Positions 25,192 through 35,731 are shown, counted from the stretch's first letter. The stretch is DNA of 64,000 nt from Sphingobacterium humi (GCF_009768885.1 NZ_WSQA01000012.1:1-64000); one strand, 5' to 3'. Program-made: numbers and translations. The notes: a model not told the origin generated them from the sequence alone.

Positions 25192-26541
25192 ATGAATTGG
25201 AACCAACTGATATCGGCCAAGCGCTGGGGATATGAACAACGGGAGCCTAGTGAGCATTTTGATGCCCGCTCGGAGTTTCAACGCGATTATGATCGTTTGA
25301 TCTTTTCCTCACCTTTCCGCCGTTTACAAAATAAAACCCAGGTATTTCCATTGCCGGGCGTGGTGTTTGTGCATAACCGCTTAACCCATAGCTTGGAGGT
25401 GGCCTCCGTGGGGCGTTCTTTAGGACGTTTGGTGTATAACTTACTGAAGAAAAAGCATCCGAATATTGATGTGGAAGCACCATTTTTACAGGAGGTGGGT
25501 AATATTATTTCGGCAGCCTGTTTGTCGCATGACTTGGGTAATCCGGCTTTTGGCCATTCCGGGGAAGCGGCAATTTCTACGTTCTTTACCGACGGTAAGG
25601 GTATGAAATACCAAGAAATGGTGAGTAAGGAGCAATGGGCTGATTTGACGCATTTCGAAGGAAACGCCAATGCGTTACGGATTTTAACGCATGCCTTCAA
25701 TGGCAAGGATCCGAAAGGATTTGCGCTGACCTATACCAGTTTGGCGGCGATTGTTAAATACCCTTGTGCAGCGATCGACGGACATATTAAAGGTTCCCAT
25801 CACCGCAAGAAATATGGGTTCTTCGATGCCGAGAAAGCCTGCTTTGAACGCATTGCCGATGAGTTGGGGTTGAAGCGTGATCCGCAGAATCCAAAGGGCT
25901 TTTTACGCCATCCCTTGGTGTATTTGGTGGAAGCAGCCGATGATATCTGTTATAATATCATCGATCTGGAGGATGCACACCATTTAAAAATACTGTCTTA
26001 TCAGGAAGTGGAGGAATTATTATTGCCTTTGTGTGCCGGTGAAGACCTGCGTGCGCGTTTGGATAGCTTAGGCGATACCGCCAGCCGCGTGTCCTTATTG
26101 CGGGCCAAGGCCATCAATACCCTGATCAATGGCTGTGCACAAGTATTTGTGGACCATGAGGAGGACTTCTTGAACGGTAGTTTTGATAAGCCCTTGATGG
26201 ATGCCCTGAATGCCGATATCGTCGCACATATGCAACGAATTTCGAAGATTTCAGTAGCCCGCATTTACAATGCGCCAACTGTTGTGCAGATTGAAATTGC
26301 TGGTTTTAAAGTGATGAATGCCCTGCTGGAAGAATTTGTACCGGCCTATCTGAAAACCAATAAGTCGATGTTCGACAAAAAGTTGGTGGCCATGATGCCT
26401 GAGCAGTTCCATGCAGAAAATGAAGATATATATACTAAAATTCGCGCAGTACTGGACTTTGTGTCTGGCATGACCGATGTCTACGCCGTGGATTTATACC
26501 GTAAAATAAAAGGAATTTCTATAGCCTCGTTGGGGGAGTAG
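25192..26541 (+). CDS. dgt: Deoxyguanosinetriphosphate triphosphohydrolase
   Basis: Dgt hydrolyses dGTP (and often other dNTPs) to the nucleoside and triphosphate. The 449-residue protein has the HD-domain residues in NRLTHSLEVASVGRSLG (about 62-78) and LSHDLGNPAFGHSGE (about 105-119), plus the N-terminal EFQRDYDRLIFSSPFRRLQNKTQVF typical of dGTPases. It is followed immediately by a heptamer-bounded repeat element (26548-26826) and then topB. Confidence 0.95.
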   Translation: MNWNQLISAKRWGYEQREPSEHFDARSEFQRDYDRLIFSSPFRRLQNKTQVFPLPGVVFVHNRLTHSLEVASVGRSLGRLVYNLLKKKHPNIDVEAPFLQEVGNIISAACLSHDLGNPAFGHSGEAAISTFFTDGKGMKYQEMVSKEQWADLTHFEGNANALRILTHAFNGKDPKGFALTYTSLAAIVKYPCAAIDGHIKGSHHRKKYGFFDAEKACFERIADELGLKRDPQNPKGFLRHPLVYLVEAADDICYNIIDLEDAHHLKILSYQEVEELLLPLCAGEDLRARLDSLGDTASRVSLLRAKAINTLINGCAQVFVDHEEDFLNGSFDKPLMDALNADIVAHMQRISKISVARIYNAPTVVQIEIAGFKVMNALLEEFVPAYLKTNKSMFDKKLVAMMPEQFHAENEDIYTKIRAVLDFVSGMTDVYAVDLYRKIKGISIASLGE

Positions 26542-26547
26542 ATTTTA

Positions 26548-26826
26548 GATGTGAGATATGAGATATGAGATATGAGATATGAGAACGGTATTGTTCCTTA
26601 TATCGATTATCTTGTTCTTTGCTTAGTTTTCGCATGGCTGGTAGCTATGGTTCTATATCGCTATATAGTTTAATTGCTGAAACAATGATCACTTTATTGC
26701 TGAAACAAGGTTTGTTTATAATACACTTTCCTTTACGCCTAATATAAAGATCGTTTAATCAGATTGCTTAGTTGAATAGGATTAAGAAGCAAAGGTCTCA
26801 AATCTCACATCTCACATCTCATATCT
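26548..26826. repeat. Heptamer-bounded intergenic element 1
   Basis: Five heptamers of GATRTGA type (26548-26582) open the gap and an inverted array of TCTCATA/TCTCACA type (26796-26826) closes it. The arrays start 6 bp after the dgt stop and end 4 bp before the topB ATG, so the element fills the entire gap. The interior of about 210 bases has no gene; it contains a near-repeat of TTGCTGAAACAA. The arms could pair as an imperfect hairpin. Confidence 0.75.
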
Positions 26827-26830
26827 AAAT

Positions 26831-28942
26831 ATGAAAGTTGTAATTGCAGAAAAGCCTTCCGTAGCACGTGATTTGGCACGCGTAATGGGTGCGAAGGAAG
26901 TAAAAGATGGATATATTGCCGGGAATGGTTATGCCTTTACCTATGCTTTTGGGCATTTGGTGCAGCTGTGTACACCCCAAGCTTATGGTTTTCATACCTG
27001 GTCGATGAAGAATTTGCCTATTATTCCGACGCAGTTTGGATTGGAAGTGAAGAAGATTCGTCGGGATGGTAAGCAGCTGGATGATCAGGGTGCCTTAAAG
27101 CAGCTGAATACCATAAAGTACTTATTGGAACAGGCGGAAGAGATTATCGTGGCGACGGATGCTGGGCGTGAAGGGGAGTTGATTTTCAGAAATATCTATT
27201 ATTACCTGAAATCGGAGGTTCCTTTTCGGCGCTTATGGATATCCTCGCAAACGGATAAGGCTATTAAGGAGGGTTTTGCCAACTTAAAGGCCGGCACGGA
27301 ATACGATAGCTTATACATGTCGGCGCGCTCGCGTTCCGAGTCGGATTGGCTGATCGGGATTAATGCAACCCAAGCCTTAACCCTGGCCGCAGGTAATAAG
27401 GGCCTGCTATCCTTAGGACGTGTGCAGACGCCAACCTTGGCGATGATCTGCTCGCGTTATTTAGAAAATAAAGATTTTAAGCCTCAGGCTTTCTATAAAA
27501 TTCAGGCGGGTTTTGAAAAGGAGGGCATCCAGTTTAAAGCGACCTCGAATAAGATCGATAAAAAGGACCTGGCGGAGGAAACGATTGCTAAGATTCAGGT
27601 GGGTAGTAATGCCAAGGTGACCCAGGTGGAAGCCAAGGAAACCAAGGAACAACCGCCGTTATTATTCGATTTGACCTCCCTGCAGCAAGATGCCAACAAG
27701 AAGTATGGTTATTCTGCGGATCAGACCTTGAGTATTGCCCAAACCCTGTACGAGAAAAAGGTGATTACCTATCCGCGTACCGGTTCCCGCTATATTGGGG
27801 AAGATGTGTTCGAGAAAATCGAGGAGCTGTTCCAACACTTGGCAGATACCGCTACGGAGCAGATTGCCGTGATTTCTAAGAACCTCATTGGTGCTAAGCT
27901 GAACAAGCGATCGGTAGATGATAAGAAGGTAACGGATCACCATGCGTTGTTGGTGACCGAGGAGAAGCCTGGCCCCATGCCGATGGATCAGCAGAACATC
28001 TACAACATGATTGCCAAGCGCATGGTGGAGAGCTTTTCGGAGGTCTGTTTGAAGGATATCACTACGGTGACCATCGATGCGGCAGGGGTGGAGCTGATTG
28101 CGAAAGGAACGGTGATTCGCCAATACGGATGGCGTTTATCAGCCGATCAGGTGGAAGCACCCGACGAGGATAAAAACACCGACGATCAGGATAATGAAAA
28201 TGCACAGCTGCCTAAGCTTTCTGCGGAGGAGTTGTTAGAAATATTAACCTTAGAACTTGCGGAGCGCTTTACCAAAGCGCGTCCTATCCATACGGAGGCC
28301 TCGCTGTTAAAGGCGATGGAAACTTCGGGCAAGGAGATTGAGGACGATGAGATGCGGCAGGCCATGAAGGATTGTGGCTTGGGTACCCCGGCAACACGGG
28401 CCGCAACCATTGAAACGCTGTTTCAGCGCGACTATATTAAACGCGATAAAAAGAAGCTGATTCCCACCGAAAAGGGCCTGGCGGTTTATCACTTGGTGAA
28501 GGATCGTTCCATTGCGAAAGTGACCCTGACAGGGAAATGGGAGCAGAAGCTGGAGGAGATGCGCGCCAATAAGGTAAGCTATGATGTGTTTATGAAGCAC
28601 ATTAAAGATTATACGCAGAAGATTACCGGCGAGCTGCTGCAATTGCGGGTGGCGATTGCCCATGAGGAGCTGAAGCCGCAGCAAAAGGGCAAGATCAAAT
28701 GTCCGAAATGCGATGCTGGCCAAATCCAACTGTACGATAAGGTTGCCCAATGTGATCATTATGCCCGCGGTTGCGACTTCAAGATCTGGCGTAGTCTGCA
28801 TGGTGTTTTTCTGGAAGAGAAGGAAATGAAGAACTTATTGGAAAAGGGAAAAACATCGGCCTTGAAAGGCTTGAAGCATACCGATGGCCGCCTGGTTGAT
28901 GGTAGCCTCCTGTTTACTGATTTTAAAGTGAGCATAGGCTAA
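26831..28942 (+). CDS. topB: DNA topoisomerase III
   Basis: This type IA topoisomerase decatenates and relaxes DNA in the cytoplasm. The TOPRIM domain (1 to about 140) has VIAEKPSVARDLARVMGA and the acidic ATDAGREGELIFRN. The catalytic Tyr is in VITYPRTGSRYI (about 316). At the C-terminus IKCPKCDAGQIQLY and CDHYARGCDFKIW (about 620-655) form one zinc-ribbon-like module. At 703 residues it matches Bacteroidota TopB. The start lies at the edge of the heptamer array, leaving no room for a normal leader unless the element supplies the promoter. Confidence 0.95.
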   Translation: MKVVIAEKPSVARDLARVMGAKEVKDGYIAGNGYAFTYAFGHLVQLCTPQAYGFHTWSMKNLPIIPTQFGLEVKKIRRDGKQLDDQGALKQLNTIKYLLEQAEEIIVATDAGREGELIFRNIYYYLKSEVPFRRLWISSQTDKAIKEGFANLKAGTEYDSLYMSARSRSESDWLIGINATQALTLAAGNKGLLSLGRVQTPTLAMICSRYLENKDFKPQAFYKIQAGFEKEGIQFKATSNKIDKKDLAEETIAKIQVGSNAKVTQVEAKETKEQPPLLFDLTSLQQDANKKYGYSADQTLSIAQTLYEKKVITYPRTGSRYIGEDVFEKIEELFQHLADTATEQIAVISKNLIGAKLNKRSVDDKKVTDHHALLVTEEKPGPMPMDQQNIYNMIAKRMVESFSEVCLKDITTVTIDAAGVELIAKGTVIRQYGWRLSADQVEAPDEDKNTDDQDNENAQLPKLSAEELLEILTLELAERFTKARPIHTEASLLKAMETSGKEIEDDEMRQAMKDCGLGTPATRAATIETLFQRDYIKRDKKKLIPTEKGLAVYHLVKDRSIAKVTLTGKWEQKLEEMRANKVSYDVFMKHIKDYTQKITGELLQLRVAIAHEELKPQQKGKIKCPKCDAGQIQLYDKVAQCDHYARGCDFKIWRSLHGVFLEEKEMKNLLEKGKTSALKGLKHTDGRLVDGSLLFTDFKVSIG

Positions 28943-29012
28943 TACCTGTCCGCTTTCAGGTCATACCTTCGTAATATGTCGTTGAAAAAACACGTTAGCT
29001 AGTCTATTATCT

Positions 29013-29020
29013 TACCTTTG
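29013..29020 (+). promoter_or_regulatory. -7 element of orphan gene (TACCTTTG)
   Basis: Exact TAnnTTTG match seven bases before the ATG at 29028, predicting a leaderless or near-leaderless transcript. Confidence 0.5.
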
Positions 29021-29027
29021 CAAGCAT

Positions 29028-30008
29028 ATGGCAACAGAACTCTATAATCCTTTTTTGAATTTCACCTTCGATCAGAAGACATGCTTTCTAACGGGAGCAC
29101 CCCTGCAATCGGCCGACGAGCAGATTCAGGTTTTCCCGATGTGGATGATGCGCGCCTTCAACCTGGAGGAGCAACCTTTTAAGATGCTGGATGAAAGTTT
29201 TAGCACCTATAAGAAGTTGCAATTGCCTTGTTCTACAGAGGCTGCGGCTGCGGTAGAAGCCATTGACCGTCGGGTAGAATATGCGATGGAAAAAGGCTAT
29301 GAAGGGGTGAAAGAACTGGATCAGCTGACCCTGTTTCAATGGGTAGGCAAGATTCTGTATGGCGTTGTTTTCAATGAAATTCAAGCCGGTATCCGCCAAG
29401 CGGTGCTGACAGGAGAGGAGATGAACTTCTCGCAGGCTTTGGTGCATAAGTTCAAAAACTTGCATGCCATGCTGCAATCCATGGTTCGCCCGATGGAGTT
29501 TGAACATAAGAATCCATTTACGGTGGAAGTATTTCATGTGGATAATGCCGCGGAAACCTTCTTATACCGCGATGAGATCAACACCTTGGTGTTCTCCTTG
29601 CGCATGAAGAACTTTGGCTTGATAGCTACCTTACAGGATAATGGAACCAACGGTATTTACCACGAGGAAGCCATTGCCCTGATGAAGGAGCAGTTTTTAC
29701 ATCCGATTCAGTTTGAAGAAATCTGTGCTCGTTATTTTTATACAGCCTATCTGTTTAATCGTTTACCGGAATATACCTATATGCAGGTGGGCGAGAAGGT
29801 ATTTGTGGAGCCTATGCCGCTAAATGATTGGACGATGAAGCCCATCTTCGATCCTTGGCAAGCCAAGACCTATGGGCAAGTGCTGGAGAACTTCTGGAAG
29901 CCTTGGGGCTATACGCTGTTCGAGATTATTAAAGACCCGGAACATCCGATGAGTTTTATTAAGGATGCCGAGGGCAAAGCGATTACTGTAGAAAACTTAC
30001 CCCAATAA
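29028..30008 (+). CDS. Conserved-looking protein of unknown function
   Basis: I do not recognise this 326-residue protein. It is soluble, without signal peptide or membrane segment. It begins NPFLNFTFDQKTCFLTGAPL, which has a Cys near residue 19 and a strand-turn-strand feel. The centre is helical (NEIQAGIRQAVLTGEEMNF) and the C-terminal part is aromatic-rich (RLPEYTYMQVGEKVFVEPM). Codon use resembles its neighbours. It lies between topB and a terminator, with its own promoter element; no operon partner. Confidence 0.8.
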   Translation: MATELYNPFLNFTFDQKTCFLTGAPLQSADEQIQVFPMWMMRAFNLEEQPFKMLDESFSTYKKLQLPCSTEAAAAVEAIDRRVEYAMEKGYEGVKELDQLTLFQWVGKILYGVVFNEIQAGIRQAVLTGEEMNFSQALVHKFKNLHAMLQSMVRPMEFEHKNPFTVEVFHVDNAAETFLYRDEINTLVFSLRMKNFGLIATLQDNGTNGIYHEEAIALMKEQFLHPIQFEEICARYFYTAYLFNRLPEYTYMQVGEKVFVEPMPLNDWTMKPIFDPWQAKTYGQVLENFWKPWGYTLFEIIKDPEHPMSFIKDAEGKAITVENLPQ

Positions 30009-30012
30009 CAAG

Positions 30013-30040
30013 AAACGGCGGACCATCAGGTTCGCCGTTT
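30013..30040 (+). terminator. Terminator after orphan gene, shared with uvrA side
   Basis: AAACGGCG / CGCCGTTT stem with a 12-base loop followed by TTCTTTT on the plus strand, between two convergent genes. Confidence 0.75.
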
Positions 30041-30050
30041 TCTTTTATGC

Positions 30051-32909
30051 TTAGCCTTTCATTTCCAGTTTCAGGAAGCGTCCGGTTTCGGAGTTCTTCT
30101 GTTTGATAAGCTCCTCCGGTGTGCCTTGGAAGAGGACTGTTCCGCCGTTCTTACCGCCTTCAGGGCCCATATCGATCACCCAGTCGGCCGCTTTGATGAC
30201 ATCTAGGTTATGCTCGATAATCAAGATGCTATTGCCACGGTCTACCAATCGGTTAATAACACCTAGCAGCACATTGACGTCTTCAAAATGGAGTCCTGTT
30301 GTAGGCTCATCCAAGATGTAGAAGGTTTTGCCGGTATCTTTCTTGGATAGCTCGGTCGCTAACTTGACGCGCTGCGCTTCCCCACCGGATAGGGTGGTGG
30401 AGGATTGTCCTAAGGTGATATAGCCTAGTCCTACATCTTGCAGGGTTTTAATCTTGCGATAGATGGACGGGATGTTCTCGAAGAAGTCTACGGCATCATC
30501 GATGCTCATATCCAATACATCGGCGATGGACTTACCCCGATAGCGTACTTCCAGGGTTTCCCGGTTATAGCGCTTTCCGTTACAGGTTTCACAAGGAACC
30601 TGCACATCCGGCAGGAAGTTCATCTCGATAATCTTCATACCTGCACCCTGGCAGGTTTCACAACGGCCGCCTTTCACGTTGAAGGAGAATCGCCCGGGTT
30701 TGTAGCCACGGATCTTCGCCTCCGGTAATTGCACATATAAGGCGCGAATATCGGAGAAGACCCCCGTGTAGGTGGAAGGATTCGACCGCGGCGTTCTTCC
30801 AATCGGCGATTGGTCGATTTCAATGACCTTGTCGATATGTTCTAAGCCTTCAATCTTTTTATAAGGAAGGGGTTTTGCCTTCGCACGGAAGAAGTGATGG
30901 TTCAGGATGGGGTATAGGGTGTTGGTAATGACGCTGGACTTCCCAGAGCCGGATACCCCGGTTACTAATACTAGTTTCCCTAAAGGAATATCAATGCTGA
31001 CATTCTTGAGGTTATGGCCGGTCGCTCCTTGAAGGGAGAGGCTATGGCCATTGCCTTCGCGTCGCTCGCCGGGAACAACAACTTCCTTTGTGCCGTTTAA
31101 GTAGGCTGCGGTTAAGGTATCGGCTTTGAGGATCTCATCTGGCGTACCTTCTGCCACTACCTTACCACCGTAAAGACCGGCAGCTGGTCCCATATCGATT
31201 ACATGGTCGGCATGCAAGATCATATCCTTATCGTGCTCTACCACGAGCACCGAGTTACCGATGTCGCGAAGGTTCTTCAGGGCGCTGATCAAGCGTTCGT
31301 TATCGCGTTGATGTAGTCCGATACTCGGCTCATCAAGGATGTATAATACGTTTACCAGTTGGGATCCTATCTGTGTCGCTAGGCGGATACGCTGCGCCTC
31401 ACCACCGGAAAGACTCTTCGAGCTGCGGTTTAAGGTCAGGTAGTTTAAGCCTACATCCAACAGAAAGCCCAAACGGGTTCTGATTTCTTTAATAATTTCT
31501 GTAGCGATGATTACCTGGCGTTCATTCAGGCGGTTTTCTAAGCCATCGAACCATTCATTCAGTGCCACAATATCCAGGGATGCTAATTCGGCGATATTCT
31601 TATTGTCGATTTTGAAATGTAGCGATTCTACTTTCAGGCGGTCGCCATGGCAGCTCGGACAAGGTACCTGTGTCCGGAAGTCTTCCAACGCCGGGCTGTC
31701 GTCTGAGTATTTCCCACTCATCTCCTCCAGCATCTTGAAGATCCCGGCGAATTGGATTTTATATTCGCGGGCGCCGTATGAGCCGTAGGAAACGGTTAAG
31801 TGGATAGGTTCTTCTTCTCCGAAGAGCAACATATTGATAATATCGTCGGAAAGCTTTTCGACAGGGGTAGTTAAGGAGAAGTCGTACTTCTTGGCCACCG
31901 CCTTCAACACAGCGAAGTTCCAGGACTCCCGTAAAGGGCCTAACGGCACAATAGCGCCTTTTTGAATGCTTAAGGTTTTATCGGGGATTACGATGTTCTT
32001 ATCGATCTCAAAGATATAGCCTAGGCCATCGCAAGTAGGACAGGCACCATAGGGCGAGTTAAACGAAAAGGTATTCGGTTGCGGCTCATCGTAGGAAATA
32101 CCCGATTCGGCATCCATCAGATAGCGGCTAAAGAACTGTTCTTTATTTTCTTTGTTGGCAATCTTGATAATCCCTTTGGCGGTTTTTAATGCTTGCCCGA
32201 TGGAGGTATATAAGCGCTTTCGCGAATCACCATCCACCATCATGCGATCAACAACGATCTCAATGTCGTGGATCTTGTAACGGTCGACTTGCATTTTGGG
32301 TGCCAGGTCGAGGATTTCCCCATCTACCCGGACTTTGGTATAGCCTTGCTTTCTGATTTGCTCAAACAGCTCACGGTAGTGTCCTTTCCGACCCTTTACC
32401 ACGGGTGCCAGGATGTATATCGCCTCGCCATTGAAATCCTTTAGGATGCGGTCGGTGATTTCATCATCCGACATGCGCTCCATCTTCTTGCCCGATACAT
32501 AGGAAAAGGCTTCCCCGGCACGTGCAAACAACAAACGTAGGAAATCGTAGATTTCCGTAATGGTTCCTACCGTAGAGCGTGGATTCTTGGACGTCGTTTT
32601 CTGTTCGATGGAAATAACCGGACTCAAGCCGGATATCTTATCGACATCAGGACGCTCCATGCCCCCTAGAAACTGTCGGCTGTAGGCCGAGAATGTCTCC
32701 ATATAACGGCGCTGTCCCTCGGCATAAATGGTGTCAAAAGCCAGTGACGACTTGCCGCTGCCACTTAAGCCGGTGATGACTACCAATTGATTTCGAGGAA
32801 AAGAAACGTCGATGTTTTTTAGGTTATGTTCGCGAGCTCCAAATACTTCAACCTCGCTTTGATCTCCTAGATCTACTGCTTTTCGTTGGGCCATTAATCT
32901 ATCCTTCAT
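30051..32909 (-). CDS. uvrA: UvrABC excinuclease subunit A
   Basis: UvrA is the damage-sensing ATPase of nucleotide excision repair. The 952-residue protein has two ABC modules. Walker A is [14 protein letters not shown] (about 45) in the first and [11 protein letters not shown] (about 635) in the second. Signatures are [13 protein letters not shown] and [13 protein letters not shown]. Zinc modules are [15 protein letters not shown] and the C-terminal CETCQGAG...[13 protein letters not shown] at 32909 is chosen; a TTG 6 bp upstream and an ATG 15 bp downstream are alternatives. A TAACTTTG -7 element lies 10 bases upstream. Confidence 0.96.
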   Translation of the reverse strand: MKDRLMAQRKAVDLGDQSEVEVFGAREHNLKNIDVSFPRNQLVVITGLSGSGKSSLAFDTIYAEGQRRYMETFSAYSRQFLGGMERPDVDKISGLSPVISIEQKTTSKNPRSTVGTITEIYDFLRLLFARAGEAFSYVSGKKMERMSDDEITDRILKDFNGEAIYILAPVVKGRKGHYRELFEQIRKQGYTKVRVDGEILDLAPKMQVDRYKIHDIEIVVDRMMVDGDSRKRLYTSIGQALKTAKGIIKIANKENKEQFFSRYLMDAESGISYDEPQPNTFSFNSPYGACPTCDGLGYIFEIDKNIVIPDKTLSIQKGAIVPLGPLRESWNFAVLKAVAKKYDFSLTTPVEKLSDDIINMLLFGEEEPIHLTVSYGSYGAREYKIQFAGIFKMLEEMSGKYSDDSPALEDFRTQVPCPSCHGDRLKVESLHFKIDNKNIAELASLDIVALNEWFDGLENRLNERQVIIATEIIKEIRTRLGFLLDVGLNYLTLNRSSKSLSGGEAQRIRLATQIGSQLVNVLYILDEPSIGLHQRDNERLISALKNLRDIGNSVLVVEHDKDMILHADHVIDMGPAAGLYGGKVVAEGTPDEILKADTLTAAYLNGTKEVVVPGERREGNGHSLSLQGATGHNLKNVSIDIPLGKLVLVTGVSGSGKSSVITNTLYPILNHHFFRAKAKPLPYKKIEGLEHIDKVIEIDQSPIGRTPRSNPSTYTGVFSDIRALYVQLPEAKIRGYKPGRFSFNVKGGRCETCQGAGMKIIEMNFLPDVQVPCETCNGKRYNRETLEVRYRGKSIADVLDMSIDDAVDFFENIPSIYRKIKTLQDVGLGYITLGQSSTTLSGGEAQRVKLATELSKKDTGKTFYILDEPTTGLHFEDVNVLLGVINRLVDRGNSILIIEHNLDVIKAADWVIDMGPEGGKNGGTVLFQGTPEELIKQKNSETGRFLKLEMKG

Positions 32910-32919
32910 TTGCAAGATG

Positions 32920-32927
32920 CAAAGTTA
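32920..32927 (-). promoter_or_regulatory. -7 element of uvrA promoter (TAACTTTG)
   Basis: Exact TAnnTTTG match ending 10 bases before the uvrA ATG, so the leader is a few bases at most. Confidence 0.5.
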
Positions 32928-32965
32928 CAGATTTTTATAGAGACATTTTAGAGGCGCTAGCTTTA

Positions 32966-34063
32966 ATGTCTAATAATCGACGTTCTACAAAAAAGTATTA
33001 CCTTTATTCTACAAAAAAATTACACTTGAAAAAACTAGACGTTAGTAAAACCGAACGGGAAATTCTGGAAGACGCCCTAAACCATTGGCAAGAACAGCAT
33101 TTACTGGATGCTAATAAAGCTGCAGAACTGAAGGAAAACCTAGACGATAAAGGCTTTGAATGGGGAGTGCTGGCACGATATGCTTTTTGGGTAGCATTGG
33201 CGTCCTTAATCTTTTCGGTGGTCTCCTTATTCTCCGATGATTACCTCAGTAAGCTCATCGAGAACTTTTACGATACGCCGAATGTGGTGTTTTGTATTGG
33301 CTTCGCCGGATTGGCAGTGCTGTTTTACCTGCTGGGCTTCCGTAACAAACAAAAGAACCCGGATAAAGCCTTCTCCAATGAAACCCTCATGCTGGCAGGA
33401 TCGTTCTCCACTGCGGCCAGTATCGGATTTCTAGGACAGATTCTCGATCGTAATGAACATCATTTCACGATTCTCTTTCTGCTATCGATCCTGATCTATG
33501 GCTATCTTTCCGTGAAGCTGCAGTCTAAGCTGATCTGGGTCTTCACCCTGGTCGCTTTAGGGATATGGTTTGCCACAGAAACAGCCTACCATAGCAATTG
33601 GGGATTCAAATTCTGGGGCATGAACTATCCCCTACGCTTCACCATCTTTGGCATCCTCCTCACTTCCTTCGCTATCTTCCTGCAAAACAGAATAAAACCC
33701 CTACAATTCTTTCAATCGACTTCCTATGTAATCGGACTCTTGTATACCATGATCGCCTTATGGCTCCTGTCCATCTTCGGAAACTACAGCGATTTCGAGA
33801 AATGGTCTTCCATCCGGCAGTATGAAATCTTCTATTGGGGATTGCTTGGTATTGCCTTATCCTTAGGTTTGGCACTCTACGGCATGAAGAGCAAGGACAA
33901 TGTATCCCGTGATATCGGATTTGTATTCTTTATCCTAAACCTCTATACCCGCTTTGTGGAATACCTTTGGGATAATATCAACCGAACCATCTTCTTCCTC
34001 ATCCTAGCAATCTCCTTCTGGTTTGTAGGCCGCTGGGCGGAGAAGATCTGGAAAAGAAAATAA
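32966..34063 (+). CDS. DUF2157-like polytopic membrane protein
   Basis: At 365 residues it has a basic, hydrophilic N-terminal part (1 to about 70) with a helical DALNHWQEQHLLDANKAAELKENL segment, then eight to ten hydrophobic helices with short loops. An N-terminal soluble helix bundle followed by many helices is the DUF2157 layout, which I assign with moderate confidence. Function unknown. It diverges from uvrA and ends against heptamer-bounded element 2. Confidence 0.75.
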   Translation: MSNNRRSTKKYYLYSTKKLHLKKLDVSKTEREILEDALNHWQEQHLLDANKAAELKENLDDKGFEWGVLARYAFWVALASLIFSVVSLFSDDYLSKLIENFYDTPNVVFCIGFAGLAVLFYLLGFRNKQKNPDKAFSNETLMLAGSFSTAASIGFLGQILDRNEHHFTILFLLSILIYGYLSVKLQSKLIWVFTLVALGIWFATETAYHSNWGFKFWGMNYPLRFTIFGILLTSFAIFLQNRIKPLQFFQSTSYVIGLLYTMIALWLLSIFGNYSDFEKWSSIRQYEIFYWGLLGIALSLGLALYGMKSKDNVSRDIGFVFFILNLYTRFVEYLWDNINRTIFFLILAISFWFVGRWAEKIWKRK

Positions 34064-34067
34064 TTTA

Positions 34068-34334
34068 GATATGAGATTTGAGATTTGAGATATGAGATTT
34101 GAGATGTGAGAGTAGGCTGGTTGATTCTTTGCCTTTTGATTTGACAATAACATCTACGCTTTTTCTTGCTTAGCATAAATAGAATATTCCATATATACAG
34201 ATATTAAAAAGAGGAAAGCACTGCTTTCCTCTTTTTAATATCTGTATTTTAATAAACTTCTTTATTACAATAATCTAGTGAGATTTAAACCCTTATGAGC
34301 TGTTAAGTTCTCATATCTCATATCTCAAATCTCC
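34068..34334. repeat. Heptamer-bounded intergenic element 2
   Basis: Six heptamers of GATNTGA type (34068-34109) begin 5 bp after the membrane-protein stop, and an inverted TCTCATA array (about 34309-34334) ends about 9 bp before the lpdA stop. The interior holds a 26-bp perfect hairpin. The arrangement is the same as at 26548-26826 but the interior differs, and here it lies between convergent genes. Confidence 0.75.
34195..34247. terminator. Bidirectional terminator, 26-bp perfect stem
   Basis: Arms 34195-34220 and 34222-34247 are exact reverse complements around a single formal loop base (AAAGCA-C-TGCTTT at the tip). The stem includes AAAAAGAGG / CCTCTTTTT, so either strand meets T-rich sequence. 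It separates two convergent genes. Confidence 0.85.
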
Positions 34335-34342
34335 TGTCTAAA

Positions 34343-35731
34343 TTACAGATGGATTACTTCGCCGTAAGCGTCTGCTACAGCTTCCATAATCGCTTCACTC
34401 ATTGTTGGGTGTGGATGCACAGCTTTTAATACTTCGTGGCCTGTAGTTTCTAATTTACGGGCTACTACCACTTCAGCGATCATCTCTGTTACGTTGGCAC
34501 CGATCAAGTGAGCACCTAGGAATTCACCGTATTTAGCGTCGAAGATTACTTTTACAAAGCCATCTTTTGCACCTGCAGCTGATGCTTTACCAGAAGCTGA
34601 GAATGGGAATTTTCCAACTTTCACTTCGTATCCAGCGTCTTTAGCTGCTTTTTCTGTAAATCCTACAGATGCAACTTCCGGAGAACAGTAAGTACATCCA
34701 GGGATGTTGTTATAATCGATAGGATCTACGTGTAATCCTTTGATTTTTTCTACACAAGTAATACCTTCCGCAGAAGCAACGTGTGCTAAAGCCTGACCTT
34801 TCACGATATCACCGATAGCATATACGCCATCGATATTCGTTTTATAGTAGTCATCTACCAACACGCGGCCTTTGTCGGTTTTAACACCAACTTCTTCCAG
34901 ACCTAGGTTTTCGATGTTTGGCGTAATACCAACCGCAGAAAGAACAACCTCAGCTTCAATAGTCTCCACACCTTTTGCGGTTTTGATGCTTACTTTACAA
35001 AGATCAGCTTTGGTATCTACCGACTGTACTTCAGATTTCGTAAGGATATTGATACCGGCTTTCTTCAACGATTTCTCCAATTGTTTTGAGATTTCCTCAT
35101 CCTCAACCGGAACGATACGGTCCATAAACTCAACGATGGTTACTTGCGTACCGATGGCATTGTAGAAGTATGCAAACTCAACACCGATAGCACCAGAACC
35201 CACAACAACTAATGACTTAGGTTGCTTAGGTAGGTTCATCGCTTGGCGGTAGCCAATAATTTTCTTGCCATCTTGTGGTAAGTTAGGCAACTCTCTAGAG
35301 CGCGCACCTGTGGCTAAGATGGTATGTTTTGCTGTATATTCTTTCGTTGATCCATCTTCGGCTTTCACCTCGATTTTTCCACCTTTTTTAATCTTTGCGG
35401 TACCCATGATCACGTCGATCTTGTTCTTTTTCATCAAGAACTGGATTCCCTTGCTCATGCCATCGGCTACACCACGACTTCTTTTTACGATAGCGCCAAA
35501 GTCTGCTTCACCACCATTTACTTTGATACCATATTCTTCGGCATGATTTAAATATTCGAATACTTGCGCACTTTTGAGTAGTGCCTTTGTCGGAATACAA
35601 CCCCAGTTAAGGCAAATTCCTCCTAATGCTTCACGTTCGATAATGGCTGTTTTGAACCCTAATTGGGAGGCTCTGATGGCAGCTACATACCCGCCTGGAC
35701 CACTACCAATAACAATAATGTCGTAATTCAT
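34343..35731 (-). CDS. lpdA: Dihydrolipoyl dehydrogenase, paralogue 1
   Basis: This E3 flavoprotein reoxidises dihydrolipoamide of 2-oxo-acid dehydrogenase complexes using NAD+. FAD-binding GSGPGG is at residues 9-14, the redox disulfide at Cys40 and Cys45 in GGICLNWGCIPTKALL, NAD-binding GSGAIGVEF near 180, and the C-terminal catalytic His-Glu in HPHPTMSEAI. Length 462 is normal. The NWGC variant resembles the pyruvate or branched-chain complex enzyme, but assignment to a complex is inference. A second, distinct E3 lies 1 kb away. TACTTTTG (35773-35780) is a probable -7 element. Confidence 0.94.
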   Translation of the reverse strand: MNYDIIVIGSGPGGYVAAIRASQLGFKTAIIEREALGGICLNWGCIPTKALLKSAQVFEYLNHAEEYGIKVNGGEADFGAIVKRSRGVADGMSKGIQFLMKKNKIDVIMGTAKIKKGGKIEVKAEDGSTKEYTAKHTILATGARSRELPNLPQDGKKIIGYRQAMNLPKQPKSLVVVGSGAIGVEFAYFYNAIGTQVTIVEFMDRIVPVEDEEISKQLEKSLKKAGINILTKSEVQSVDTKADLCKVSIKTAKGVETIEAEVVLSAVGITPNIENLGLEEVGVKTDKGRVLVDDYYKTNIDGVYAIGDIVKGQALAHVASAEGITCVEKIKGLHVDPIDYNNIPGCTYCSPEVASVGFTEKAAKDAGYEVKVGKFPFSASGKASAAGAKDGFVKVIFDAKYGEFLGAHLIGANVTEMIAEVVVARKLETTGHEVLKAVHPHPTMSEAIMEAVADAYGEVIHL

